33,160 nt of DNA from Candidatus Shapirobacteria bacterium (GTDB lineage: Bacteria; Patescibacteriota; Microgenomatia; UBA12405), in assembly GCA_028700345.1 (NCBI GenBank), contig JAQVSW010000001.1, forward strand, positions 1 to 33,160, read 5' to 3'. Of this stretch, positions 14,025 to 22,853 are shown one piece after another. The notes beneath the pieces were generated by a model, which ran no database searches, was not told the origin of the DNA, and saw nothing but the letters and a program-made list of their open reading frames with translations. Position 1 is the stretch's first letter. Each line of letters begins with the position of its first letter. The translations under genes and the position numbers were made by a program.

Positions 14025-16037
14025 ATGCTTTCTGATTTTAAATATATTTTTACTTGGTGGCTTAGTCTATTTTTTCTTTCCTTTCTTTCTTTACCTTTAA
14101 TCTTTTTACTCTTCAAAAAATTTTGGGATAAAGGTTATATTTTTGCCAAAACTTGTTCAATTTTTATTTTAAGTTACTTCCTGTTAGTTTTAGGGATATT
14201 TAAAATTACTACTTTTACCCTACCTTGCATTTATTTTATTATCACCATCTACGCCGCTATTAATTTTTATTTATTTATTAAAAATAAATTATATTTTAAG
14301 AGTTTATTTAAAAAACATTGGCGAATTTTTCTTTTTGAGGAAATTTTATTTTTTCTTATCTTAATGCTTTGGTCTTATGTTCGTGGCTTTGCTCCCGATA
14401 TTGAAGGTCTTGAAAAATTTATGGACTGGGGTTTTGTTAATTCGGCCCTTCGCAGTCAGTATTTTCCTCCAGCTGACATGTGGTATGCTGGCCAGTCGAT
14501 TAATTATTATTATTTTGGCCATTTAGTTTTTGCATTTTTAACCAAATTTTCAGGTATTGCTTCAGCTATTACTTATAATCTATCTATTGCCACTGTCTGC
14601 GGCCTAACCTTTGTTTCGGGATTCTCATTGACTTCAAACTTAATTTATAGCACCCTCAAAAAACCCATTTTTCGACTGTATTTTGTTGGTGGTCTTTTAT
14701 CAGCCTTTTTATTAACCTTCGGCGGCAATCTTCACCTCATCTATAAGATTAGTAAAACCATGATCGAAGAAAAACAAAATCTTCAATCGGCAAGTGCTAG
14801 TTATTGGTATCCTGACGCTACTCGTTTTATTGGTTTTGATCCTGATACTACAGATAAAACTATTCACGAATTTCCCATGTATAGCTTCGTTGTTGCCGAC
14901 CTTCATGGCCATATGAATGACATCCCTCTGGTAATTTTCTTCATGGCCTTCCTCTTTGTTTCTCTCACCTCAATCTCAAATTTAAAATCTTATTTCTTTC
15001 TCCCGGCTGGTTTTCTTCTATCTCTGGCTTATATGACCAATGCCTGGGATTTTGCTGTTTATGGTTTACTTTTTGCCATTGCTTCTTTTTTGGTTACTAA
15101 AAAATTTTGGCCAACCATTTTTTCTGGTCTTTTAACTATTGCCTTTTGGTTTTTATTTACCCTTCCTTTTTCTCTCAATTTCACTCCCATGGCTGAAGGT
15201 CTGGAGCTTTCTGATGCCCGTTCACCCTTATATCAACTCTTCGTTTTATACGGTGGTTTTTGGTTAATTTCCCTGCCTTTTATATCTTATTTTTTTAAGA
15301 ATTTTCGCTCCAAAAAAATCTTATCAACAGATTATTTTGTTTTAGCTATATTAATTACCGCCACTATTTTAATCATAATTCCTGAAATTTTTTATATCAA
15401 AGATATTTATGTTTTTGACTATCGCCGAGCCAATACCATGTTCAAATTAGTTTACCAAGCTTTCATTATGTATTCCCTTATTGCTGGTTATATTTTTATT
15501 CGTCTTCGTCATTCTTTTGCTTATCGTTTTCTTTTTTCTTTAGTTTTTATTTTTCATCTTAGCTATTCTTATTTCGCCACCAAATCATATTACGGTTTAA
15601 AAGAATATAAGAGCCTTTGGGGTTTAAAATTTTTAGAAATTTCTTATCCAGATAATCTGGCTGCCATAAACTGGTTAAACAATAATATTTCTGGTCAACC
15701 TCATATCGTCGAAGCCGTGGGGGATAGCTACACCACCTTTAATCAGATTTCAATGGCGACTGGCTTACCTACCATTGAGGGGTGGATAGTTCATGAATGG
15801 CTCTGGAGGGGAGGTTATGATGCCCCCGCTGCCCGCCAAAATGAAGTTGAAATTATTTATACCTCTGTCGATTCCCGGGAAGTGAAGTCTATTTTAGACA
15901 AATATCAAATTAAATATATTATCGTTGGCGCCAAAGAATATGAAAAATACCCCGACCTCGATCCAGATAAATTTGATTTAGTTGATGCCAAAGTCGTTTT
16001 CGAATCGGGTCAAACCAGAATTTATCAACTACCTTAA
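14025..16037 (+). CDS. DUF2298 (Chlor_Arch_YYY) multi-pass membrane protein
   Basis: 670 aa with about 14 hydrophobic segments and a soluble C-terminal tail. The diagnostic NYYYFGH is at residues 160-166, after GFAPDIEGLEKFMDWGFVNS; SFVVADLHGHMNDIP is another conserved block of the family. The C-terminal tail has INWLNNNISGQPHIVEA, which resembles the soluble tail of the two GT-C proteins, in line with the idea that DUF2298 proteins are GT-C-like glycosyltransferases. Function has not, to my knowledge, been established. It lies 10 nt after the PAP2 gene. The ATG at 14025 gives the family's hydrophobic N-terminus. Confidence 0.85.
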   Translation: MLSDFKYIFTWWLSLFFLSFLSLPLIFLLFKKFWDKGYIFAKTCSIFILSYFLLVLGIFKITTFTLPCIYFIITIYAAINFYLFIKNKLYFKSLFKKHWRIFLFEEILFFLILMLWSYVRGFAPDIEGLEKFMDWGFVNSALRSQYFPPADMWYAGQSINYYYFGHLVFAFLTKFSGIASAITYNLSIATVCGLTFVSGFSLTSNLIYSTLKKPIFRLYFVGGLLSAFLLTFGGNLHLIYKISKTMIEEKQNLQSASASYWYPDATRFIGFDPDTTDKTIHEFPMYSFVVADLHGHMNDIPLVIFFMAFLFVSLTSISNLKSYFFLPAGFLLSLAYMTNAWDFAVYGLLFAIASFLVTKKFWPTIFSGLLTIAFWFLFTLPFSLNFTPMAEGLELSDARSPLYQLFVLYGGFWLISLPFISYFFKNFRSKKILSTDYFVLAILITATILIIIPEIFYIKDIYVFDYRRANTMFKLVYQAFIMYSLIAGYIFIRLRHSFAYRFLFSLVFIFHLSYSYFATKSYYGLKEYKSLWGLKFLEISYPDNLAAINWLNNNISGQPHIVEAVGDSYTTFNQISMATGLPTIEGWIVHEWLWRGGYDAPAARQNEVEIIYTSVDSREVKSILDKYQIKYIIVGAKEYEKYPDLDPDKFDLVDAKVVFESGQTRIYQLP

Positions 16038-16150
16038 ATTATTATAATTTTTTACCGGTTGTTAATTAATAACTCGTAATTGATAATTGATAAGCATTTA
16101 TTCTTTATTTAATTTTTTAGACTTTAGGCTTTAGAATTTTTTTGTATTTT

Positions 16151-18064
16151 ATGTCTGACATTCTTTCTGGTTTAAATAAATTTCAAAAAGAGGCGGTAAT
16201 CTATCAAGGAACTCCTCTTTTGATTTTGGCTGGAGCTGGCTCAGGTAAAACTCGAGTTTTAACCCACCGCGCTGCTTATTTTGTTGAGCAAAAATTAGCC
16301 TCTCCTTCAGAAGTTTTATTACTCACTTTTACCAACAAAGCTGCTGGAGAAATGAAAGAACGCATGTCAAAATTATTGCCAAAGCTAAATGCGGGTTCAC
16401 CCGCCAACACTGCGGAGCTGTGGGCGGGAACCTTTCATTCTTTTGGCTGTCGAGTTCTCCGAATTCATGGCAAAAATATTGGTCTTTCTTCTGACTTTGT
16501 TATATATGACAGCGACGATCAGGAGAACTTACTTCGCTCCGTTCTTTCCGGTATGGGTCTAACCGTAAAAGAATTTAAACCCACCTCTCTTCTTTATTTT
16601 ATTGAAAGCGCCAAAAATTCTTTCCAATCTCCCAATCAAGTTCAATTAGAAGCCAAAGGTTTTTGGGAGGTTACTGCGGCTAAAATTTATGCCAAATATC
16701 AATCTCAACTTCTTAAAAATATGGCTCTTGATTTTAATGATTTACTTTTTAAGACTGTCGAGCTCTTTCAACAGTATCCGCAGGTTATAGAAAAATATTG
16801 GCAAAAATACCATTATATTTTAGTTGATGAATATCAGGATACTAATGAGCTTCAGTATTTATTAACTAAGCTTTTAGCCGCTAAATATCAACAAATTACT
16901 GCTGTTGGCGATGCTTCTCAGTCAATTTATGGTTGGCGTGGTGCCAATTACAAAAATCTCTCTTCTTTTTCTCTTGATTTCCCCAACACCAAGATTATCA
17001 ACTTAGAGGAAAACTACCGCTCGACTAAAAATATTTTAAGTGCTGCCAACTCAGTTATTTCTAAAAACACTAGCCATCCAGTTTTAAATCTATTTACTAA
17101 AAAGAATTCCCCAGCCAAGATAAAAATATTTGAAGCTGATTCTGAAATAGCGGAGGCCGATTATATTTCAGAAAAAATAAAAGAGCTTCACACTTCCCTC
17201 CATTTTGCCTACAAAGATATCGCCGTTTTATACCGCATGAACGCCCAGTCCCGGGCTATTGAAGAATCATTTTTAAGAAACACTATTCCTTATGTTCTAA
17301 TTGGCGGTCTACGTTTTTATGACAGGGCTGAAATTAAGGATATAATTGCCATGCTTCGGATTGCCTTAAATTCCAAAGATGCTCTTTCCGCAGCTCGGGT
17401 AGAAAAAACATTAGGTAAACGACGCAAAATTATTTTTGATCAGCATTTAGATAATTTAAATCTAAAAAAATTATCATCTCTCCAGATTTTAGAATCACTG
17501 GTTGTCAATTCTGGCTATTTAAGTAAATATAATCCCCAAGAAGAGGATGATTTAAAAAAAATCGAAAACATCAAAGAATTAAAATCAGTTGCCGCCACCT
17601 ATCCTAAATTAAGTGATTTTTTGGAAAATATCGCTCTAGTTCAGCAGGAATATTCCCTTCAAGAAAAAAATAAGAAAAAAGAAAATCGTGAAGGCGTTCG
17701 CCTCATGACCCTTCACAGCAGTAAAGGGCTCGAGTTTGAGGCCGTTTTTTTAGTTGGTTTCGAAGAGGGGATACTGCCTCATTCTCGTTCCATGCTTACT
17801 GAGACTGAAATTGAAGAAGAGCGTCGTCTTTGTTATGTGGGGATTACTAGAGCCAAAGAATTACTTTTTATTACCTACGCCTCTCGTCGTCTCTTTTTTG
17901 GGAAATCATCTCTCAATGAAGCCTCTCGTTTTCTTTATGACATTCCTCGGGAATTGGTGGAGTACGATTCTTTTTCTGAAATAACTCGCGATTTTCGTTC
18001 TCCTCGTCGTTTTTCTAAATCTGATTCCAGCACAAATTTAATCTACGATCCTGATATATACTAA
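16151..18064 (+). CDS. UvrD/PcrA-type SF1A DNA helicase
   Basis: 637 aa from the ATG at 16151 (an in-frame TTG lies three codons upstream). ATP-dependent 3'-5' DNA helicase for repair and replication-restart. Motifs in order: Q-motif LNKFQKEAV, Walker A GAGSGKT (28-34), LTFTNKAAGEMKER, Walker B DEYQDTN, GDASQSIYGWRGA, LEENYRST, LMTLHSSKGLEFEAVFLVG, and EEERRLCYVGITRAKE. It is shorter than Bacillus PcrA (about 720-740 aa) because the C-terminal tail is reduced. Preceded by 113 nt of AT-rich non-coding DNA with no convincing promoter and followed after 9 nt by the FemAB gene. A second, larger UvrD-type protein is encoded at 22854. Confidence 0.93.
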   Translation: MSDILSGLNKFQKEAVIYQGTPLLILAGAGSGKTRVLTHRAAYFVEQKLASPSEVLLLTFTNKAAGEMKERMSKLLPKLNAGSPANTAELWAGTFHSFGCRVLRIHGKNIGLSSDFVIYDSDDQENLLRSVLSGMGLTVKEFKPTSLLYFIESAKNSFQSPNQVQLEAKGFWEVTAAKIYAKYQSQLLKNMALDFNDLLFKTVELFQQYPQVIEKYWQKYHYILVDEYQDTNELQYLLTKLLAAKYQQITAVGDASQSIYGWRGANYKNLSSFSLDFPNTKIINLEENYRSTKNILSAANSVISKNTSHPVLNLFTKKNSPAKIKIFEADSEIAEADYISEKIKELHTSLHFAYKDIAVLYRMNAQSRAIEESFLRNTIPYVLIGGLRFYDRAEIKDIIAMLRIALNSKDALSAARVEKTLGKRRKIIFDQHLDNLNLKKLSSLQILESLVVNSGYLSKYNPQEEDDLKKIENIKELKSVAATYPKLSDFLENIALVQQEYSLQEKNKKKENREGVRLMTLHSSKGLEFEAVFLVGFEEGILPHSRSMLTETEIEEERRLCYVGITRAKELLFITYASRRLFFGKSSLNEASRFLYDIPRELVEYDSFSEITRDFRSPRRFSKSDSSTNLIYDPDIY

Positions 18065-18073
18065 TATAAGGCT

Positions 18074-19123
18074 ATGATTACTCGAATTCTATACAATGAA
18101 GAAAAAGAAGCATATTCAAAAGCGGTAATTCATCCGGTTCAAACTTGGGAGTGGGGGGAGTTTCAGCAGTCCCAGGGTCACAAAGTCTATCGCTTGGGAA
18201 TTTTTGACCAAGATAAACTAATTTCTGGTTATATGCTTTCTTTTCATCAAATTCCTCACACTAAATTTACTATCGGCACTCTTCTTCGAGGTCCCAAGAT
18301 TGACAAGGATATGATTGAAAATATCGGGAAAATCGCTCAAAATGAAAATGCTATATTTGTCAAAATAGAGCCTGATGATATTGAAAAAATTTATGACAAT
18401 AAAAATCAACTTTTAAAAAATAAAAGTATTGTTTTAAATTTTCCTGGCCTTGTTGTTTCTCCCAAAGTTGCTTTTTACCCTCATTCTTATATTGTCGATT
18501 TAAAAAAATCCGAGGAAGATTTACTTTCAGATATGTCCCCCAAAACTCGTTACAACATCAAGCTGGCCAACAGACATGGCGTAAAAATATCTCATTCCAC
18601 CAAAGACGAAGATTTCGAAATTTATCTAAAGATGCTTTTTGATACGACTCGTCGTCAAGGATTTTATTTACATTCTGAAAATTATCATCGCCGTCAATGG
18701 TCTCTTCTTAAAAATACTGGTATCCCTGAAATTTTTTTAGCCTCTTACCAAGATAAAATTCTGGCTGCCTTTATGATTTTTAAACTAAGAGATCGACTTT
18801 TTTATCCCTATGGGGCTTCACTTGACACTCACCGTGAGGTTATGGCTCCAACATTACTCATGTGGGAAGTAATTAAATATGGACAGTCCCTGGGACTTAA
18901 AAGTTTTGACATGTGGGGTTGCCTTGGACCTGATGCTAGTGTTAAAGATCAAGGTTATGGTTTTCATCGTTTTAAACAAGGCTTTGGTGGTAATCTAGTT
19001 CAATTTGTTGGTACCTATGATTTAGTCATTAACCCTCAGTATTACAAAATATACAATTTAGTTGATAAATATCGCTGGAAATTACTCCGTCTCAAAGCCA
19101 GTTTACCCAAACTATTTAAGTAG
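18074..19123 (+). CDS. FemAB-family peptidoglycan bridge aminoacyltransferase
   Basis: 349 aa with the double-GNAT fold of Fem ligases, which use aminoacyl-tRNA to add amino acids to the lipid II stem peptide. Visible family blocks: QTWEWGEFQ near the N-terminus, PHSYIVDLKKSEEDLLSDMSPKTRYNIKLA, a second-domain segment AAFMIFKLRDRLFYPYGAS, and the C-terminal FDMWGCLGP...GFHRFKQGFGG signature. It lies 9 nt after the helicase gene and ends 10 nt before the convergent unknown gene. With MurJ it supports a cross-linked peptidoglycan wall. The bases just before the ATG (AAGGCT) are identical to those before murJ. Confidence 0.9.
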   Translation: MITRILYNEEKEAYSKAVIHPVQTWEWGEFQQSQGHKVYRLGIFDQDKLISGYMLSFHQIPHTKFTIGTLLRGPKIDKDMIENIGKIAQNENAIFVKIEPDDIEKIYDNKNQLLKNKSIVLNFPGLVVSPKVAFYPHSYIVDLKKSEEDLLSDMSPKTRYNIKLANRHGVKISHSTKDEDFEIYLKMLFDTTRRQGFYLHSENYHRRQWSLLKNTGIPEIFLASYQDKILAAFMIFKLRDRLFYPYGASLDTHREVMAPTLLMWEVIKYGQSLGLKSFDMWGCLGPDASVKDQGYGFHRFKQGFGGNLVQFVGTYDLVINPQYYKIYNLVDKYRWKLLRLKASLPKLFK

Positions 19124-19133
19124 AAACAACTGT

Positions 19134-19616
19134 TTATTTGGAATGGACAATATATTCAGGGTGATCAAGTCTAACGACATTAATAAGATTTCCACCAATA
19201 ACTTTCATCCAAGGAAAATCTGCCCCCGCCCTTCTGTGCTGATCGAAATATCTTCTAAGTGATTCCTTCGATCTCTCAGACTGTCCCGCTACCGGTCTGG
19301 TATCATCATGCTTCCAAGTATCTCCCCAACGTGGGAAATCACTAGCAAGTTGCTCCTGAAGATCCGGCAGAATATCTTCATTTACTTTTTGGGGAAATGC
19401 TTTTCGATAACCAACCATAGATAAAGCCATATGATTAATCCATCCATCCCTGTCAGTATCACCGGGTAGTAAATCGAAATCGCAAGCAATACCAATTATA
19501 TCCTCCTCTCCTGTAACATCTGAAATATTAAATCTATTACAAACTGTCCCAACTTTTTCCAAAGACTCAGCTACCAACTCGGGAGAATGTTTTACAAGCT
19601 CATTATTATTTGTCAT
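19134..19616 (-). CDS. unrecognised 160-aa soluble protein
   Basis: I do not recognise this family. The 160-aa product is hydrophilic, with no membrane helix. Noticeable features are an acidic stretch DFDLLPGDTDRDGWINHMAL (about 47-66), RWGDTWKHD (about 95-103), GQSERSKESLRRYFDQHRRAG and PWMKVIGGNLINVVRLDHPE near the C-terminus; the many Trp, His, Arg and Asp residues suggest an enzyme or nucleotide-binding protein rather than a structural one. It stands alone on the minus strand between convergent femAB and divergent gatC. Its promoter is the closest to consensus in the window. Reality of the gene is supported by that promoter and by the absence of any competing frame. Confidence 0.8.
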   Translation of the reverse strand: MTNNNELVKHSPELVAESLEKVGTVCNRFNISDVTGEEDIIGIACDFDLLPGDTDRDGWINHMALSMVGYRKAFPQKVNEDILPDLQEQLASDFPRWGDTWKHDDTRPVAGQSERSKESLRRYFDQHRRAGADFPWMKVIGGNLINVVRLDHPEYIVHSK

Positions 19617-19622
19617 AACTTA

Positions 19623-19651
19623 ATCATATAAGGTGCAAGAGATGTTGTCAA
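19623..19651 (-). promoter_or_regulatory. consensus leaderless promoter of the 160-aa gene
   Basis: On the minus strand, a perfect -35 TTGACA (19646-19651), a 17-nt spacer, and -10 TATGAT (19623-19628), 5 of 6 to consensus. The ATG at 19616 is 6 nt downstream of the -10 box, so the transcript should begin at the start codon. Confidence 0.75.
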
Positions 19652-19718
19652 TAATTTTTGTTATAAAGATATTAATTCAAAAGAAATATCTAAGCTACCT
19701 ATTTTGAGTAAATTTTAT

Positions 19719-19724
19719 TAAAAT
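19719..19724 (+). promoter_or_regulatory. possible -10 box for gatCAB
   Basis: TAAAAT ends 5 nt before the gatC ATG. No good -35 hexamer at the right distance. The 113-nt divergent region between gatC and the 160-aa gene holds nothing else recognisable. Confidence 0.35.
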
Positions 19725-19729
19725 ACACT

Positions 19730-20032
19730 ATGTCCGACAACTCAATCACTGATGCTGTTTTTCAGCATACCGCCAGACTTTCCCGCTTAGAAATCAAGCC
19801 GGAAGAAGCAAGTATTAAAGATCAGTTAATTGAGGCGGCAAAATATGTGAAAGTTTTAGACGAATTAGACACCAAAGATATCTCGCCGACTTTTCAAGTA
19901 AATCATAAAAATAATGTCCTGCGTCAAGATAAAATTGAGCCTTCTTTGTCTCAAGATCTAGCCCTTTCTCAGGCTAAAAAAGTAAGTAATGGTTATTTTG
20001 AAACAGCCCCCACTATCAACAAAAACAAATGA
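19730..20032 (+). CDS. gatC: Asp-tRNA(Asn)/Glu-tRNA(Gln) amidotransferase subunit C
   Basis: 100 aa, the usual GatC length. GatC is the small stabilising subunit of the GatCAB complex, which converts mischarged Glu-tRNA(Gln) and/or Asp-tRNA(Asn) to the correct amide. Family features: HTARLSRLEIKPEE at the N-terminus, the VLDELDTKDISPTFQV segment (cf. the xLxxVDTxxVxPTxxV consensus), and a conserved LRQD-type motif. ATGA overlap (4 nt) with gatA. Presence of GatCAB indicates that the organism lacks at least one of direct GlnRS or AsnRS charging. Confidence 0.92.
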   Translation: MSDNSITDAVFQHTARLSRLEIKPEEASIKDQLIEAAKYVKVLDELDTKDISPTFQVNHKNNVLRQDKIEPSLSQDLALSQAKKVSNGYFETAPTINKNK

Positions 20033-21426
20033 CTGATTTAAATAAATTAACTTTATTTCAGGCCCGGCAAGGTCTAAAATCTAAAAAATTTACTGCTCCC
20101 GAGCTAGTTCAATCTTGTTTAAATAGAATTAAATCACTCGATAAAAAATTAAATTCTTTTGTCACTATTGTTGAAGAAAATGCCTTAAAGCAAGCAAAAA
20201 CAGTTGATATAAATTTACCTCTCGGAGGTATCCCTTTAGCCGTTAAAGATAATTACTTAACCAAGGATATTCGTACTACTGCCTCTTCTAAACTTCTCGA
20301 CAACTACATTGCTCAGTACGATGCCACCACCATTGATAAACTAAAAAAAGCTGGAGCCATTATTATTGGCAAAACAAATCTTGATGCTTGGGCACATGGT
20401 TCAAGTACGGAAAGCTCAGATTACGGCCCCACTCTCAATCCCTGGAATACACAGCATCTTCCTGGCGGTTCTAGCGGAGGCTCTGCCGCTGCTATCGCTG
20501 CTGACGAAACTATTATTTCAGTTGGTTCCGAAACTGCCGGTTCCATTCGTCAACCAGCCGCCTGGTGTGGGGTAGTTGGTTTTAAACCCACTTATGGTCG
20601 GGTTTCTCGCTACGGTATTATTGCTATGAAATCGAGTACTGATTCTCCTGGTCCGATTTGTAAAAGCGTTGATGACGCTGCCACTCTTTTGGGAATAATG
20701 TCAGGACACGATCCCCTCGATGCCACTTCTATTGACGAAGATCCCTGGAAAAAACCTGAAAGCAGACAAAATTTAAATGGTCTCAAAATTGGCCTACCTC
20801 TTTCCTATTTTCCATCCCAAATTCAGCCAGAAGTTAAAGAGGCAATTTTAAAAGCCGCCGAGATTTTCAAAAAATTCGGGGCGCAGATTATAGAACTTCC
20901 CGATGTTTTAGACCCTAAATATTCGATTGCCGTTTACACTATTCTCCAGCGTTCTGAAGTTTCTAGTAATCTGGCTCGCTTTGACGGTATCCGCTATGGT
21001 CATGATCGTAGTTTTTTTGGCACCGAAGCCAAGCGCCGTATCATGCTTGGTACTTATTCTTTATCTGCCGGTTATTACGATGCCTATTACCTAAAAGCTC
21101 AGAAAGTTCGCACCCTTATTTGTCAGGATTTTGATAAGCAGTTTCAAAAAGTAGATGCCATTATCGGTCCCGTCTCTCCCACTACCGCTCTAAAAGTAGG
21201 CGCCTCTAAGGGTCAGGCCATGTTTGGTGAGCTTCAAGATATGCTTGTTGAGCCATCGAGTATTGCCGGTTTACCGGGCATCTCTATTCCTTGTGGATTT
21301 GACAAAATTGCTTTACCTGTTAGCCTTCAAATAATTGCTCCTCAGCGTCGCGAAGATCTTGTTTATCAGATTGCCAAATTATTTGAAGATAATACCGATT
21401 ATCATTTGCAGCGTCCAACTTTATGA
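20029..21426 (+). CDS. gatA: Asp-tRNA(Asn)/Glu-tRNA(Gln) amidotransferase subunit A
   Basis: 465 aa, amidase-signature enzyme that releases ammonia from glutamine for use by GatB. The Ser-cisSer-Lys triad is visible: K73 in LAVKDNY, the cis-Ser at about 148 in PGGSSGGSAAA, and the nucleophile S172 in GSETAGSIRQPA. The latter motif is more usually GSDTGGSIRQPA; the D-to-E and G-to-A changes are conservative. Length is normal for GatA. It overlaps gatC and gatB by 4 nt at each end (ATGA), typical of a translationally coupled complex with fixed stoichiometry. Confidence 0.96.
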   Translation: MTDLNKLTLFQARQGLKSKKFTAPELVQSCLNRIKSLDKKLNSFVTIVEENALKQAKTVDINLPLGGIPLAVKDNYLTKDIRTTASSKLLDNYIAQYDATTIDKLKKAGAIIIGKTNLDAWAHGSSTESSDYGPTLNPWNTQHLPGGSSGGSAAAIAADETIISVGSETAGSIRQPAAWCGVVGFKPTYGRVSRYGIIAMKSSTDSPGPICKSVDDAATLLGIMSGHDPLDATSIDEDPWKKPESRQNLNGLKIGLPLSYFPSQIQPEVKEAILKAAEIFKKFGAQIIELPDVLDPKYSIAVYTILQRSEVSSNLARFDGIRYGHDRSFFGTEAKRRIMLGTYSLSAGYYDAYYLKAQKVRTLICQDFDKQFQKVDAIIGPVSPTTALKVGASKGQAMFGELQDMLVEPSSIAGLPGISIPCGFDKIALPVSLQIIAPQRREDLVYQIAKLFEDNTDYHLQRPTL

Positions 21427-22823
21427 AAATTACTCCCATTATTGGACTAGAAGTCCACGTTGAACTAAAAACTCAGTCAAAAATGTTTTGTGGCTGTAGT
21501 GCCGACCATTTTCATGTCGAAGCCAATACTCATACCTGTCCTGTCTGTCTCGGTCTTCCTGGAGCCCTCCCTGTTCCCAACAAAACAGCCTGCGAATGGT
21601 GTGTAAAACTCGGGCTGGCTTTGGGTTGTTCTATCAATGAACAGTCTTTTTTTGAACGCAAAAATTATTTTTATCCAGATCTTGCCAAGGGTTATCAAAT
21701 TACTCAGCTTCAAAAACCCTTTGCCATCAACGGCAAATTAACAATTGACGATCACGAAATTAGAATCAATCGAGCTCACATGGAAGAAGATACAGGCAAA
21801 TCAGTTCATGTCGATGGCTCAACTCTACTTGATTTCAACCGCTCCGGTGTTCCTCTTGTTGAAATTGTCTCTGAGCCCGATATCCAGTCAGCCAAGGAAG
21901 CCAAAAAATATTTAAATAAACTTCAACAAATTATCCGCTATATTGGTATTTCTGACGCTGACATTGAAAAAGGTTCCATGCGCTGCGAACCCACTGTCAA
22001 TGTTTGCATCGATGACCAGTTTTATACCCCACTGGTAGAAATTAAAAATGTCGCCTCACTTACCGGTGTTATGAATGCTATAGACTTTGAAATTAATCGT
22101 CAGGTCAAACAATTTGAAGAAGATCGCCAACAAAAAAATTCTTCAAATAAAACTACTCGCGGTTGGGACGCTGACAAAAATCAGACTTTTTTACAGCGAG
22201 AAAAAGAGGGAAGTGCTGACTATCGTTATTTTCCTGAGCCCGATATTCCCCCAATAATTTTTTCTAAAGAAAAAATCGAGGAAATTCAAAAAAACCTCCC
22301 CAAACTTCCCGGCGTTAAAATCTCTGAATATAAAATGCTTGGTCTTTCTGATTACGACGCTAATCTTTTGGCTGAGGACAAAGACTTTTCTGAAATTTTT
22401 GACAAAATAATTTCTCTTGACAATTCAAATGAATTTGCCAAATTCTCTGCCAATTTACTTCTTGGCCCTCTTAAAATTATCGAAATTGAAATTGAAAAAA
22501 TTAATCCTGAATATTTCAAAAAATTATTTGATAAAAAATCAGAGCTTTCTTCTACTGTTATTAAACAATTAATATTAGATTCCTACCAAAGCGGTCTTGA
22601 TCCCTTAGAAATTGCTCAAAAGCAAAATCTTTTTCAGATCTCCGATACTGGTGCTCTCGAAAAACTAGCGAAAGAAGTGATTGAAACTAATCCTAAGGCG
22701 GTTGAGGATTATCATAAAAATCCTCTTGCTATCGGCTTTCTCGTTGGCCGACTGATGAAAGTTTCAAGAGGTAGTGCCAATCCTCAAAGCGGAAAAGAAA
22801 TTTTGGAAAAATTACTAAAATAA
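21423..22823 (+). CDS. gatB: Asp-tRNA(Asn)/Glu-tRNA(Gln) amidotransferase subunit B
   Basis: 466 aa. The GatB kinase/transferase core phosphorylates the misacylated Glu or Asp and accepts ammonia from GatA. Seen: PIIGLEVHVELKTQSKMFC at the start, the zinc site CGC...CPVC, the HMEEDTGKSVH segment, and DFNRSGVPLVEIVSEPD. The C-terminal YqeY-like tRNA-binding tail is complete, ending SGKEILEKLLK. It overlaps gatA by 4 nt; the helicase-nuclease gene begins about 30 nt downstream, so one transcript could cover all four. Confidence 0.96.
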   Translation: MKITPIIGLEVHVELKTQSKMFCGCSADHFHVEANTHTCPVCLGLPGALPVPNKTACEWCVKLGLALGCSINEQSFFERKNYFYPDLAKGYQITQLQKPFAINGKLTIDDHEIRINRAHMEEDTGKSVHVDGSTLLDFNRSGVPLVEIVSEPDIQSAKEAKKYLNKLQQIIRYIGISDADIEKGSMRCEPTVNVCIDDQFYTPLVEIKNVASLTGVMNAIDFEINRQVKQFEEDRQQKNSSNKTTRGWDADKNQTFLQREKEGSADYRYFPEPDIPPIIFSKEKIEEIQKNLPKLPGVKISEYKMLGLSDYDANLLAEDKDFSEIFDKIISLDNSNEFAKFSANLLLGPLKIIEIEIEKINPEYFKKLFDKKSELSSTVIKQLILDSYQSGLDPLEIAQKQNLFQISDTGALEKLAKEVIETNPKAVEDYHKNPLAIGFLVGRLMKVSRGSANPQSGKEILEKLLK

Positions 22824-22853
22824 ACTTAGTCTATTAAATATTTTTTACTATTG

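Noticed and set aside
16038..16150. Repeated AATTGATAA-like words and inverted AT stretches before the helicase gene
   Set aside because: AT-only similarity at this base composition is expected by chance; no promoter pair with proper spacing or stem with U tract could be supported.
19124..19133. Possible hairpin AAACA-AC-TGTTT between femAB and the 160-aa gene
   Set aside because: The loop is only 2 nt and the stem 5 bp, too weak to call a terminator.
19134..19616. Recent horizontal transfer of the 160-aa gene based on higher GC
   Set aside because: Three lines counted by hand give about 45-50% GC, but conserved parts of neighbouring gatA reach similar or higher values, so composition is not anomalous.
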